A stretch of 64,000 nt of DNA from Chryseobacterium gleum (GTDB lineage Bacteria; Bacteroidota; Bacteroidia; Flavobacteriales; Flavobacteriaceae), in assembly GCA_945897915.1 (NCBI GenBank), contig CAMDGB010000008.1, forward strand, positions 1 to 64,000, given 5' to 3'. The notes beneath the pieces were generated by a model that was given only the letters and a program-made list of their open reading frames with translations, ran no database searches and was not told where the DNA came from. The position numbers and the translations under genes were made by a program. Positions 39,478 to 49,288 of this stretch are shown here, piece after piece (the stretch's first letter is position 1; each line of letters begins with the position of its first letter).

Positions 39478-39969
39478 TTATTTAATGGTTTCTATACTTT
39501 CTATGATTTTATCAAAATCTTTTTCGATGGCGCGGAATAAAACAATTTTTCCTTCTTTATTAATTACAATAAAACGAGGAATCCAATCCAATTTAATTGA
39601 AGTTCCAAATTCGCCTTTCATTCCGTCTGGAATTAAAAAATTATCACCAGAAACCTCGAATTTTTCAATTCCGCTTTTCCAAGCTTCAAAATTTTTATCA
39701 CAAGATAAATTTATAAAAGCAACTTCTTTATATTTTTCTTTTAAATCCTTCACTTGAGGCATACTTTTAATACAATCAGAACACCAAGATGCCCAAACTT
39801 CGATTACCACAGTTTTACCTTGATTTTGCTTTAAAATTTCTTCAAAAGAAATGCCTTGATTTTCGATATTGATTAATTTTGCAGTTAAACTTTCTTTTGA
39901 AAATTCAGTTTGTGCTTGGCAAGAAGTTAAACCAAGTCCTAATGCTAATGTTGCAATGATTTTTTTCAT
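39478..39969 (-). CDS. TlpA-like thioredoxin family protein
   Basis: IEVWASWCSDCIKSMPQVKDL. Confidence 0.9.
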   Translation of the reverse strand: MKKIIATLALGLGLTSCQAQTEFSKESLTAKLINIENQGISFEEILKQNQGKTVVIEVWASWCSDCIKSMPQVKDLKEKYKEVAFINLSCDKNFEAWKSGIEKFEVSGDNFLIPDGMKGEFGTSIKLDWIPRFIVINKEGKIVLFRAIEKDFDKIIESIETIK

Positions 39970-39994
39970 GAATATGATAGTTAAAGATGGAATT

Positions 39995-41065
39995 TTATTT
40001 TTTGTAAATTACTTTTTCTAATGCTTTACTGTTAAATGCTTTTTCGGTAATTCCATCAAAATATTTAATCACGTTTCCGTTGTGTAAATATACTACGCCA
40101 GGCGTGTCTTTTCCAGTACCTAATTTTGTCCAAAACGGAATAATGTCTATCACTTTATATGGAAATTGTTTTCCTGCATATTTAAAGAAATCTGGAATTT
40201 TTTCTGCTTCTTCATCCATAAAAACAATTTGTACTTCTGGAAAATCTTTGTGTTTTTTTTGTAAAGCGTTTAGGTCTTTTGCAGCATCACGGCAATGTTC
40301 GCAACCTGGAACGAAGAAACATAATATTTTTTGACCATTATCGATATCAGCATATAAATCGGAATAGCCAGAGACCGCTTGTTTTGGACCCACTTCTTTT
40401 TTAATTGCTTCAACCACTTTTTCTGTTTTTATTTTAGTTGAATCTATGACTTTAATTTCCTCTTTTTTTACTGAATCGGTTAATTTTGAAATTGTATCAG
40501 TTGAAATATTGCTGTTTGAAATTGATGTTGTACTCGCTTTCATTGGTGCCAACATAAATAATCCCAAAATACAACCTAAAGTTACAGAAGTTAAAATCCA
40601 AAAGTTTGATTTTTTATCTTTTTCTAAAAGTTTCCAAAGAAAAATTAATAATCCAACTGCGATGATATTTTTAATGATGGCTTCAATTGGTGTCATCGGA
40701 ATTAATTCGCCAAAACAACCACAATTTCCTGAATTACCGCCACTTAAAAAGGTGATATAACTCAAATGAATGATAAAAACACTCAATAAACCTACTGTTG
40801 CAGGAATAGTAATGCGCTTTAAGAAATGATTGTTAAGTAATAAAAATCCAAGCGCAAATTCGATTCCAATTAAAATCCTTGAAAAATAGGGTGCAAGTGA
40901 TTCCGAAAATCCTAAAGTATATAATTGTTTGACTTCAAAAGTAGAAATCGCAAAATAAGGCGACGGATATAATTTAGCTATAGCTGAAACTATAAAAAGT
41001 AGCGCAACTACAATTCTGATAATCCAAGATATATTTTTTTTGTTCATTTTAATGTGTTTTAACAA
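39995..41065 (-). CDS. DoxX/MauE-like membrane protein with C-terminal thioredoxin-like domain
   Basis: Four N-terminal TM segments; ILCFFVPGCEHCRDAAKDL. Confidence 0.85.
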   Translation of the reverse strand: MLKHIKMNKKNISWIIRIVVALLFIVSAIAKLYPSPYFAISTFEVKQLYTLGFSESLAPYFSRILIGIEFALGFLLLNNHFLKRITIPATVGLLSVFIIHLSYITFLSGGNSGNCGCFGELIPMTPIEAIIKNIIAVGLLIFLWKLLEKDKKSNFWILTSVTLGCILGLFMLAPMKASTTSISNSNISTDTISKLTDSVKKEEIKVIDSTKIKTEKVVEAIKKEVGPKQAVSGYSDLYADIDNGQKILCFFVPGCEHCRDAAKDLNALQKKHKDFPEVQIVFMDEEAEKIPDFFKYAGKQFPYKVIDIIPFWTKLGTGKDTPGVVYLHNGNVIKYFDGITEKAFNSKALEKVIYKK

Positions 41066-41104
41066 ATATAAATAGGCTTTTTGGTAGATTTTGTTAATGA
41101 GATG

Positions 41105-41647
41105 TTATTGAAATTTTCCCATCAAAATTAAAGCAAAAACCGAATAATTAATCATGTCTTGATAATTGGCATCAATACCTTCAGAAACCAAAGTTTTTCC
41201 TTCGTTGTCTTCAATTTGTTTCACACGCAATAACTTCTGAATAATCAAATCTGTGAGGGAATTTACACGCATATCGCGCCAAGCTTCCCCATAATCGTGA
41301 TTTTTATCTTCCATTAATTCTTTGGTAATTTCAATTTTATGATTGAATAATTTTATGGCTTCATTTGCCGATAAATCTGGTTGAGAAGCAATTCCTTTAT
41401 CCATTTGAATTAATGCCATTATACAATAATTGATAATTCCAATAAATTCTGACGTTTCGTCTTCATCTACTTTTCTAACGACGTTTTCTTGTAAACTTCT
41501 TATGCGTTGTGCTTTAATAAATATTTGATCGGTTAATGAAGGCAAACGCAAAACACGCCAAGCTGTACCATAATCGTGCGCTTTTTTTGTAAATAATTCT
41601 CTGCAAACTGCTATAACTTTGTCGTATTCTTGTGAGGTATTGCTCAT
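41105..41647 (-). CDS. DUF1599 domain-containing protein
   Basis: Internal duplication: ELFTKKAHDYGTAWRVLRLPSLTDQIFIKAQRI versus ELMEDKNHDYGEAWRDMRVNSLTDLIIQKLLRV. Confidence 0.88.
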   Translation of the reverse strand: MSNTSQEYDKVIAVCRELFTKKAHDYGTAWRVLRLPSLTDQIFIKAQRIRSLQENVVRKVDEDETSEFIGIINYCIMALIQMDKGIASQPDLSANEAIKLFNHKIEITKELMEDKNHDYGEAWRDMRVNSLTDLIIQKLLRVKQIEDNEGKTLVSEGIDANYQDMINYSVFALILMGKFQ

Positions 41648-41655
41648 TATTATTT

Positions 41656-41663
41656 TATATTTG
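41656..41663 (+). promoter_or_regulatory. Putative -7 element for folP
   Basis: TATATTTG 31 bp upstream of folP ATG. Confidence 0.4.
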
Positions 41664-41694
41664 TATCAAAGTTCAAATATAAGTAAAAAATACG

Positions 41695-42522
41695 ATGTCA
41701 ACAATAAACTGTAAAGGAACACTCATCAATTTATCAACACCCAAAGTAATGGGGATTGTTAATGTGACCCCAGATTCATTTTTTGATGGTGGAAAACTTA
41801 CAAATTCAAATGAAATTGTACTTCAAGTAGAAAAAATGTTGCGTGATGGCGCTACTTTTATTGATTTGGGTGGCTATTCTAGTAAACCTGGCGCCGATTT
41901 TGTTTCTGAAGCTGAAGAACTAAATAGAGTAGTACCAATTGTAAAAGTATTAGTGGAGAAATTCCCAGGTATTTTACTTTCCATTGATACTTTTAGAAGT
42001 GAAGTTGCCAAACAAGCTATTGAAAATGGTGCGGCTTTAATTAATGACATTTCTGCAGGTTTGTTAGATGAAAACATGTTGGAAACGGTGGCGAAATTGC
42101 AAGTTCCTTACATTATGATGCACATGAAAGGCACACCAAAAACGATGCAAAGCTTTGCCAAATATGACGATTTACTAAAAGAAATGAATTTTTATTTTTC
42201 TGAACGAATTGCGAAAGCGAGAAGTTTTGGTTTAAATGATATTATTATCGATTCTGGCTTTGGATTTGCCAAAACTATGGAACAGAATTACGAATTACTT
42301 CAAAATTTAGAACTACTTCAATTTCACGATTTACCTATTTTAGCAGGAATTTCAAGAAAATCCATGATCTATAAAGCATTAGAAACTTCGCCAGAAAATG
42401 CCTTAAACGGAACCACATTTTTACACGCTTTCTGTTTGCAAAAAGGCGCCAATATTTTAAGAGTTCATGATGTAAAAGAAGCGGTGGAATGCGTTTCTTT
42501 AATTAGACAATTAGATAATTGA
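41695..42522 (+). CDS. folP: Dihydropteroate synthase
   Basis: MGIVNVTPDSFFDGG, DLGGYSSKPGA, LINDISAG. Confidence 0.96.
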   Translation: MSTINCKGTLINLSTPKVMGIVNVTPDSFFDGGKLTNSNEIVLQVEKMLRDGATFIDLGGYSSKPGADFVSEAEELNRVVPIVKVLVEKFPGILLSIDTFRSEVAKQAIENGAALINDISAGLLDENMLETVAKLQVPYIMMHMKGTPKTMQSFAKYDDLLKEMNFYFSERIAKARSFGLNDIIIDSGFGFAKTMEQNYELLQNLELLQFHDLPILAGISRKSMIYKALETSPENALNGTTFLHAFCLQKGANILRVHDVKEAVECVSLIRQLDN

Positions 42523-42596
42523 TTGTATTCTAAAAAAAATATTCTATAAAAACTAACACATGGTAACTATTTTCTTTGTGTTTAAATAATCTCAAA

Positions 42597-43070
42597 ATGA
42601 ACATAAAACTTATCGTCATAGGGAAAACAGACAATAAAAATCTAAACGCTTTAATTGAAGAATATACCAAGCGATTGAGATTTTATATTAAGTTCGATTT
42701 GGAAGTGATTTCTGATATAAAAAACGTAAAAAATTTATCGGAATCGGAACAAAAAACAAAAGAAGGGCAACTTATTTTAGAAAAATTAACACCAACCGAT
42801 CAATTAATTTTATTGGACGAAAACGGAAAGGAATTTAATAGTGTTGGATTTTCTGATTTTTTACAAAAGAAAATGAACTCAGGAATTAAAACGTTAGTAT
42901 TTGTAATTGGTGGACCTTACGGATTTTCAGATGAAGTCTATCAAAAAGCACAAGGAAAAGTCGCTTTATCTCAAATGACTTTTTCGCATCAAATGGTGCG
43001 TTTATTTGTAATTGAACAAATTTATAGAGGGTTTACGATTTTGAATAATGAACCGTATCATCATCAATAA
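42597..43070 (+). CDS. rlmH: 23S rRNA (pseudouridine1915-N3)-methyltransferase RlmH
   Basis: FVIGGPYGFSDEVYQKA, LSQMTFSHQMVRLFVIEQIYRGFTILNNEPYHHQ; start set to MNIKLIVIGK. Confidence 0.96.
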   Translation: MNIKLIVIGKTDNKNLNALIEEYTKRLRFYIKFDLEVISDIKNVKNLSESEQKTKEGQLILEKLTPTDQLILLDENGKEFNSVGFSDFLQKKMNSGIKTLVFVIGGPYGFSDEVYQKAQGKVALSQMTFSHQMVRLFVIEQIYRGFTILNNEPYHHQ

Positions 43071-43119
43071 TTAATTGTGCCAATTATCTAATAATCTAAT
43101 TGTCTAATAATCTAATTTT

Positions 43120-43836
43120 CTAATTCTCAACCATCGTGTGAAACACGTTCATCACGTCATCGTCTTCTTCAATTTTCTCTAATAATTTTTCAACATCAGC
43201 AACTTGCTCGGGTGTTAATTCTTTAGTTACTTGTGGAATTCTATCAAATCCAGAAGATAAAATTTCTAAACCTCTTGATTCTAATTCTTTCTGAATGGCT
43301 CCAAAACTTTCAAAAGGCGCGTACATTAATATTCCGTCTTCATCATCAGCAAAAATTTCTTCTACACCAAAATCAATCATTTCTAATTCTAATTCGTCAA
43401 TATCGTGTCCGGCAGCAGGAATTCGAAAGTTACAAGTATGGTCAAACATAAATTCTACCGATCCTTGCGTGCCCATTGTTCCGTTGCATTTATTGAAATA
43501 ACTTCTAATATTTGCAACCGTTCTGTTGTTATTATCCGAAGCGGTTTCTATTAAAATTGCAATTCCGTGTGGCGCATATCCTTCAAATAATATTTCTTTA
43601 TAGTTTGCGGTATCTTTGTCTGTTGCTTTTTTAATGGCGCGTTCTACGTTTTCTTTAGGCATATTTACCGCCTTAGAGTTTTGTATAACAGCTCTTAAAC
43701 GCGAGTTGGCTTCCGGGTTTGGACCTCCTTCTTTAACCGCCATTACAATATCTTTACCAATTCTGGTAAATGCTTTAGCCATTGCCGACCAACGCTTCAT
43801 TTTTCTTCCTTTTCTAAATTCAAACGCTCTTCCCAT
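43120..43836 (-). CDS. YebC/PmpR family protein
   Basis: MGRAFEFRKGRKMKRWSAMAKAFTRIGKDIVMAVKEGGPNPEANSRLR. Confidence 0.95.
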   Translation of the reverse strand: MGRAFEFRKGRKMKRWSAMAKAFTRIGKDIVMAVKEGGPNPEANSRLRAVIQNSKAVNMPKENVERAIKKATDKDTANYKEILFEGYAPHGIAILIETASDNNNRTVANIRSYFNKCNGTMGTQGSVEFMFDHTCNFRIPAAGHDIDELELEMIDFGVEEIFADDEDGILMYAPFESFGAIQKELESRGLEILSSGFDRIPQVTKELTPEQVADVEKLLEKIEEDDDVMNVFHTMVEN

Positions 43837-43988
43837 TTCTCGTTTTGGTTTTTATATATATCGCAAAAATAAAATAAGCAAGTAGTAAAAAAAAATGTTT
43901 GAACGTTTTTTTTATGTTTTAAGATTTTAAATAAATTTCCTGCATGTTTTTGAAATTTGATCTTGCATTTTTGGAATTTTTAAAATGT

Positions 43989-43996
43989 TATCTTTG
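43989..43996 (+). promoter_or_regulatory. Putative -7 element abutting start codon
   Basis: TATCTTTG 4 nt before ATG at 44001. Confidence 0.4.
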
Positions 43997-44000
43997 CCGA

Positions 44001-45671
44001 ATGCAAAACCAATTTTTCCAACCTTTTCCAACCGATATTTCAGGAATTCCATTACCTGAAAAATTTACGTTTCCGTTTTATTATCAACCACATAAATTGA
44101 GTGAAATGGCAGCGTTAGAATTGCAAAATTACTTAGAAATGCAAACTAATTTTGATCATAATTTCGGATTAGATTCTGCTCAGAAAGGTCTGATTATTGG
44201 AAAAATGTTTGGTGTTTTGGTTTGTCAAAATCAAAAGGGTGAATTAGGTTATTTATGGGCATTTTCCGGGAAATTGGCTAATGAAAATCGCCATGAGCAT
44301 TTTGTACCAACTGTTTTTGATATGTTAACCGAAAATAGCTTTTTTCGAAAGGAAGAAACAGTGTTAAATGCCTACAATCGAAAAATTGAAATTTTAGAAG
44401 TTTCTGATAATTATTTAAAGGAATTAGAAAATTTCAAGATAACCAATATTCAAGCAGCAACCGAATTACAAAATCAGAAAATCAGAATTAAAGCGCAAAA
44501 AATAATACGTGATGAAAGAAGAATTCAACAAGAAGCTACTTTAAACCAAGAAGAATTATTTGCATTTAACAAACAACTAGCTGAAGAAAGTAAACAAGAA
44601 AGCATTTTGTTAAAAAAAATGACAAAATATTGGAAATTGACTTTACAATCTTTGGAAGAAAAAGTAGCCGTGTTTACTAATGAAATCAATCAATTAAAAG
44701 AAGAAAGAAAAGCAAAATCGGCTGAATTACAACAAAAATTATTTTCAAATTATTCCTTTTTCAATCAATACCAAGAAAAGAAAAGTTTAGCCGAAATTTT
44801 TAACAACAATCCGCCTGCAGGCGCTGGAGAATGTGCGGCGCCGAAATTATTACATCATGCTTTTCAACATCATTTAAAACCTATTTGTATGGCTGAATTT
44901 TGGTGGGGACAATCTCCAAATTCTGAAGTGCGCCAACACAAGCAATTTTATCCATCTTGCAAAAGTAAATGCGAACCCATTTTGATGGGACACATGCTAA
45001 AAGATTTAGAAATGGAAGAAAATCCGTTTATTATGAATCATGCGGAAGGAAAAGATATTGAAATTGTGTACGAAGATGAAGTGATGTTAGTAATAAATAA
45101 GCCTACCGAGTTTTTATCGGTTCCAGGAAAAACCATTTCAGATTCGGTTTATGCTCGAATTAAAGAAAAATATCCTGAAGCCACGGGTCCGTTAATTGTA
45201 CATCGATTAGACATGTCCACTTCTGGAATTATGCTTATCGCCAAAAATGAAGCTACAGCCGTACAATTGCAAAGTCAGTTTATCAATAGAACGATTAAGA
45301 AACGTTATGTGGCACTTTTAGATGGTTTGTTGGAAAAATCTCACGGTTATATTGATTTGCCTTTGCGAGTTGATTTAGAGGATAGACCAAGACAATTGGT
45401 ATGTTACGATCACGGCAAACCCGCACAAACCAAGTGGAAAACCATCGAAGTTAAAAACGGAAAAACGAAAGTGCATTTTCATCCCATTACTGGAAGAACA
45501 CACCAATTACGCGTTCATGCTTCTCATAGTTTAGGACTACATACGCCTATTGTTGGCGATGATTTATATGGAACTAAAGCAAACAGGCTGCATCTTCACG
45601 CCGAATATATTCAGTTTGAGCATCCAGTTACTAAAGAAATTATGGAAATTTTAGTGGAAGCTGAGTTTTAG
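44001..45671 (+). CDS. RluA family pseudouridine synthase with N-terminal coiled-coil extension
   Basis: VIHRLDMSTSGIMLIAKNE, HPITGRTHQLRVHASH; ORF extends to 43944 but MQNQFF preferred. Confidence 0.92.
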   Translation: MQNQFFQPFPTDISGIPLPEKFTFPFYYQPHKLSEMAALELQNYLEMQTNFDHNFGLDSAQKGLIIGKMFGVLVCQNQKGELGYLWAFSGKLANENRHEHFVPTVFDMLTENSFFRKEETVLNAYNRKIEILEVSDNYLKELENFKITNIQAATELQNQKIRIKAQKIIRDERRIQQEATLNQEELFAFNKQLAEESKQESILLKKMTKYWKLTLQSLEEKVAVFTNEINQLKEERKAKSAELQQKLFSNYSFFNQYQEKKSLAEIFNNNPPAGAGECAAPKLLHHAFQHHLKPICMAEFWWGQSPNSEVRQHKQFYPSCKSKCEPILMGHMLKDLEMEENPFIMNHAEGKDIEIVYEDEVMLVINKPTEFLSVPGKTISDSVYARIKEKYPEATGPLIVHRLDMSTSGIMLIAKNEATAVQLQSQFINRTIKKRYVALLDGLLEKSHGYIDLPLRVDLEDRPRQLVCYDHGKPAQTKWKTIEVKNGKTKVHFHPITGRTHQLRVHASHSLGLHTPIVGDDLYGTKANRLHLHAEYIQFEHPVTKEIMEILVEAEF

Positions 45672-45673
45672 GT

Positions 45674-45874
45674 TTATTTTATATTAAAAATATCTTTGAT
45701 TACAATATATAAATCAAATTTTCCCAGTAATGAAGATATACCTAAAAAAAGAAATCCAATTCCACCAAAATATCCTTTCATATCTGTACTATACATTGGT
45801 GAGGGCTTTTTATAAGTACTATATAAAAAGTAAATCCCTACGATTATAAAAATTAGTGAAAATATAATGTTCAT
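45674..45874 (-). CDS. Small membrane hypothetical protein
   Basis: 66 aa, two hydrophobic segments. Confidence 0.6.
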   Translation of the reverse strand: MNIIFSLIFIIVGIYFLYSTYKKPSPMYSTDMKGYFGGIGFLFLGISSLLGKFDLYIVIKDIFNIK

Positions 45875-45886
45875 CTTTCTATTCCT

Positions 45887-47134
45887 TTAAATCTGTGTAT
45901 CAAAAACTTTTCCATCCAACCAAACACTATCAATCAAATTCGTAGCAAAACAATACGGAATTTCATAAAAACTATGTAAAGGTTTCGTAATAATCAAATT
46001 GGCTTTCTTACCTTTTGTAATACTTCCGTGCGACTCGCTTAAATCCATAGCATACGCGCCGTTTATTGTTGCTGCATTTATAGCTTCTTCTGGAGTCATT
46101 TTCATTTTGATACAAGCCGTAGCAACTACAAAATGCATATTTCCTGAAGGTGAAGTGCCTGGGTTAAAATCGGAAGCTAAGGCTAATGGTAAACCTGCTT
46201 TCAACATTTGTCGTGCTGGTGTATAAGGAATCGAAATAAAATACGAGCAACTTGGTAAAGCTACTGGCATACAATCAGCATTTTTTAAAACTTCAATGTC
46301 TTCTTCTGTAACAATTTCTAAATGGTCGACGCTTAAAGCACCGTTTTCGACACAAGCTTTTATTCCGTTTATGGCTGTAAACTGATTTACGTGAATTTTT
46401 GGTTTTAAACCATATTTTTTACCTGCTTCCATAATTTGAATGGTTTCCGAAACACTAAAATAGCCCGTTTCTAAAAAAGCATCAATATAATCGGCTAAAT
46501 TTTCTTGGGCGATTTTTGGTAACATTTCATTAATTATCAAATCAATATAACCTGTATGATTTTCTTTGTATTCCGTTGGGAAAGCATGTGCTCCAAGGAA
46601 AGTCGATTTTATAGCTATTGGGTAAGACTCTTTTAATTTTTTTATCACACGAAGCATTTTTAATTCGCCTTCTACGGTTAAACCGTATCCCGATTTAATT
46701 TCAACTGCTCCTGTGCCTTGTGTAATGACTTCTTCCAAACGCTTTTTCGATTGGTTATAAATTTCAGCTTCGGAAGTTTCATTTAATTTCTTAGCCGAAT
46801 TTAATATTCCACCACCACGATTGGCAATTTCTTCGTAGGACAAGCCATTTATTCTATCTACAAATTCGCTACTTCTGTTTCCGGCATAGACTATGTGCGT
46901 GTGACTATCGCAAAAACTTGGCATTACAATTTTTCCAGTTGCATCAACAATAGTGGTGTCTTTTATATTTGGACAATTTTCCATCAAACCAAAATCTGAG
47001 ATAAAATCATTTTCCAAAAGTAAATAGGCGTTTTCTAAAATGGGTAAATGCGCCATTTCTGAACCTGAAACTTTTTTAATTGAAGTTGGTCTAACTTGTA
47101 GTAATTGTTTTATATTTATAATTATGGTTTGCAT
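45887..47134 (-). CDS. hutI: Imidazolonepropionase
   Basis: MPSFCDSHTHIVYAGNRSSEF, GAVEIKSGYGL, ALASDFNPGTSPSGNM. Confidence 0.96.
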   Translation of the reverse strand: MQTIIINIKQLLQVRPTSIKKVSGSEMAHLPILENAYLLLENDFISDFGLMENCPNIKDTTIVDATGKIVMPSFCDSHTHIVYAGNRSSEFVDRINGLSYEEIANRGGGILNSAKKLNETSEAEIYNQSKKRLEEVITQGTGAVEIKSGYGLTVEGELKMLRVIKKLKESYPIAIKSTFLGAHAFPTEYKENHTGYIDLIINEMLPKIAQENLADYIDAFLETGYFSVSETIQIMEAGKKYGLKPKIHVNQFTAINGIKACVENGALSVDHLEIVTEEDIEVLKNADCMPVALPSCSYFISIPYTPARQMLKAGLPLALASDFNPGTSPSGNMHFVVATACIKMKMTPEEAINAATINGAYAMDLSESHGSITKGKKANLIITKPLHSFYEIPYCFATNLIDSVWLDGKVFDTQI

Positions 47135-47144
47135 AAGAATTAGT

Positions 47145-47152
47145 TATATTTG
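47145..47152 (+). promoter_or_regulatory. Putative -7 element for corA
   Basis: TATATTTG 30 bp upstream of GTG start. Confidence 0.4.
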
Positions 47153-47182
47153 TAAAAGGTAAAAATACTTATTTAATACAAA

Positions 47183-48247
47183 GTGCGAAAACTATTATAC
47201 AAAAAAGGTCGAAAAGTTATACCTACTCTAATAGAGTATACAGGTAAACATGAAAATGCAACACCTGAAATGCAACTATTTGTGTACAATTCTGAGGAAT
47301 TATCTGAATTTGAAGATATAAAATTATCTCAATTAGATAAACATTTAGATTACACAAAAAACAATTGGATCAATTTACACGGATTGTCTGATGTTGCTTT
47401 GATAAAAGAAATTGGCATAAAATTTAAAATTGATGATTTTATTTTAGGTGACATTTTAAACATCCTCAAACGTTCAAAAGTTGAGGAGCATAACCATACC
47501 TTGTTTTTTAATATAAAATCGTTATTACCTGAATCTAATGGTATTGATGTTGAGCAGATTAGTTTTATTTTACGAGACGGATTGCTATTTTCCTTTCAAG
47601 AGAAAAAGAGCGATTTCTTTTTACATATTCGAGAAAGAATGCGCCAACATGCCGGAATTGTTAGAGATAGAAAAGTAGATTATTTATTGTATTTGCTTTT
47701 AGACGCTGTTATGGAAAACTTTTATATAACCATAGAAAGTGAAGAGCAAAAAATTGACGCCGTTATTGATTTAATCAAAACCAAACCCAATCCTAAAATA
47801 TTAGAAGAAATTGAACACCATAGAGATAATTTAAACTTTTTGCGTCGTTCTATAGTGCCACTTCGTGATTCTTTATACTCGATAAAAAGCATGAAAGATG
47901 ATAATGTTTTTAATGTAATTACGACTGAAAATTATACCTTTTTCTCTCGTTTGCATCAAAAATGTTTAGAATTATTAGACCAAGTTGACGCCGATTTGAG
48001 TTCGTTGGAAAGTGCTTCTTCGTTTTATTTTTCGTTGCAAAGTCATAAAATGAATGAAGTGATGAAAACCTTAACTGTGGTTTCTGTATTCTTTATGCCG
48101 CTAACTTTTATTGTAGGGGTTTACGGAATGAACTTTGATAACATGCCAGAACTACATTGGAAATACGGCTATTTTTATGTAGTAGCCGGTATGTTTCTTT
48201 TGTTCGTTTCCATGATTGTGTATTTCAAAAGAAAAAATTGGTTTTAA
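47183..48247 (+). CDS. corA: Magnesium/cobalt transporter CorA (GTG start)
   Basis: C-terminal MPLTFIVGVYGMNFDNMPEL (GMN motif) and two TM helices. Confidence 0.95.
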   Translation: MRKLLYKKGRKVIPTLIEYTGKHENATPEMQLFVYNSEELSEFEDIKLSQLDKHLDYTKNNWINLHGLSDVALIKEIGIKFKIDDFILGDILNILKRSKVEEHNHTLFFNIKSLLPESNGIDVEQISFILRDGLLFSFQEKKSDFFLHIRERMRQHAGIVRDRKVDYLLYLLLDAVMENFYITIESEEQKIDAVIDLIKTKPNPKILEEIEHHRDNLNFLRRSIVPLRDSLYSIKSMKDDNVFNVITTENYTFFSRLHQKCLELLDQVDADLSSLESASSFYFSLQSHKMNEVMKTLTVVSVFFMPLTFIVGVYGMNFDNMPELHWKYGYFYVVAGMFLLFVSMIVYFKRKNWF

Positions 48248-48337
48248 ATTAAATTATATAAAATGTTTCTGTTTTATTACGAAACATTTTTTTATTTACT
48301 TATATATCGTAATATTGCAATCTATAAATATGATACA

Positions 48338-48661
48338 ATGGGAATTACCAAATCTGAATCTTTTACAACAGAACAAAACGATATGGCCAACTTGTTTAAA
48401 GCCATGGCAAATCCGGCACGAGTAGCCATAATTCAATATTTATTAAAGGTCGATTCTTGTATTTGTGGCGATATTGTAAACGAATTACCATTGGCACAAC
48501 CCACCATTTCTCAACATTTAAAAGAATTAAAAAACGCCAACATCATTCAAGGTACTATTGAAGGAAAATCTATTTGTTATTGTTTGAACAAAGACGTATT
48601 TGAATCCATTGGGCGTTATTTTATGGGCATGTATATTAAGTTAGACGCCAAATGTTGTTAA
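48338..48661 (+). CDS. ArsR family transcriptional regulator
   Basis: FKAMANPARVAIIQYLLKVDSCICGDIVNELPLAQPTISQHLKELK. Confidence 0.93.
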   Translation: MGITKSESFTTEQNDMANLFKAMANPARVAIIQYLLKVDSCICGDIVNELPLAQPTISQHLKELKNANIIQGTIEGKSICYCLNKDVFESIGRYFMGMYIKLDAKCC

Positions 48662-48679
48662 TTTTAAATTGCTGAAAAC

Positions 48680-49288
48680 ATGTTCAATAATCTATCAAAA
48701 ACCATTGCAATTGTCAAAGAAATTCCAGTTTCAATTGAACGACAAGTAGTATTACAACCGCTAATTGATTACATTCAAAACAAAGTCAATCACCAAGAAG
48801 AAATTCGTTTGAATTTTATTTGCACGCACAATTCTCGCCGCAGTCATTTGTCGCAAATTTGGGCACAAACTATGGCTTTTCATTTCAATATTCATAAGGT
48901 ATTTTGCTATTCAGGTGGAACGGAAGCTACGGCTATGTTTACAAAAGTGGGTGAAACTTTAACGAATCAAGGATTTGACATTCAAAAAATTTCAGATACA
49001 GAAAACCCAATTTATGAAGTTAAATTCGATGACAATCAACCTGCAATACTTTGTTTTTCAAAAACGTATTTCGATGATTTTAATCCTAAAAACAATTTTG
49101 GAGCCATCATGACTTGCAATAATGCAGACGAAGGTTGCCCAATGGTTTTAGGTGCCGAAGCGCGATTTCCAATCAAATATAACGACCCAAAAGCCTTTGA
49201 TGGAACACCAGAAATGAACGAAAAATATACCGAAAGAAGTTTACAAATTGCAAGCGAAATGTATTTTGTTTTCAATCAAATAAAATAA
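48680..49288 (+). CDS. LMW phosphatase-fold protein, arsenate reductase-like
   Basis: FICTHNSRRSHLSQIWAQT; between arsR-like and acr3-like genes. Confidence 0.85.
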   Translation: MFNNLSKTIAIVKEIPVSIERQVVLQPLIDYIQNKVNHQEEIRLNFICTHNSRRSHLSQIWAQTMAFHFNIHKVFCYSGGTEATAMFTKVGETLTNQGFDIQKISDTENPIYEVKFDDNQPAILCFSKTYFDDFNPKNNFGAIMTCNNADEGCPMVLGAEARFPIKYNDPKAFDGTPEMNEKYTERSLQIASEMYFVFNQIK

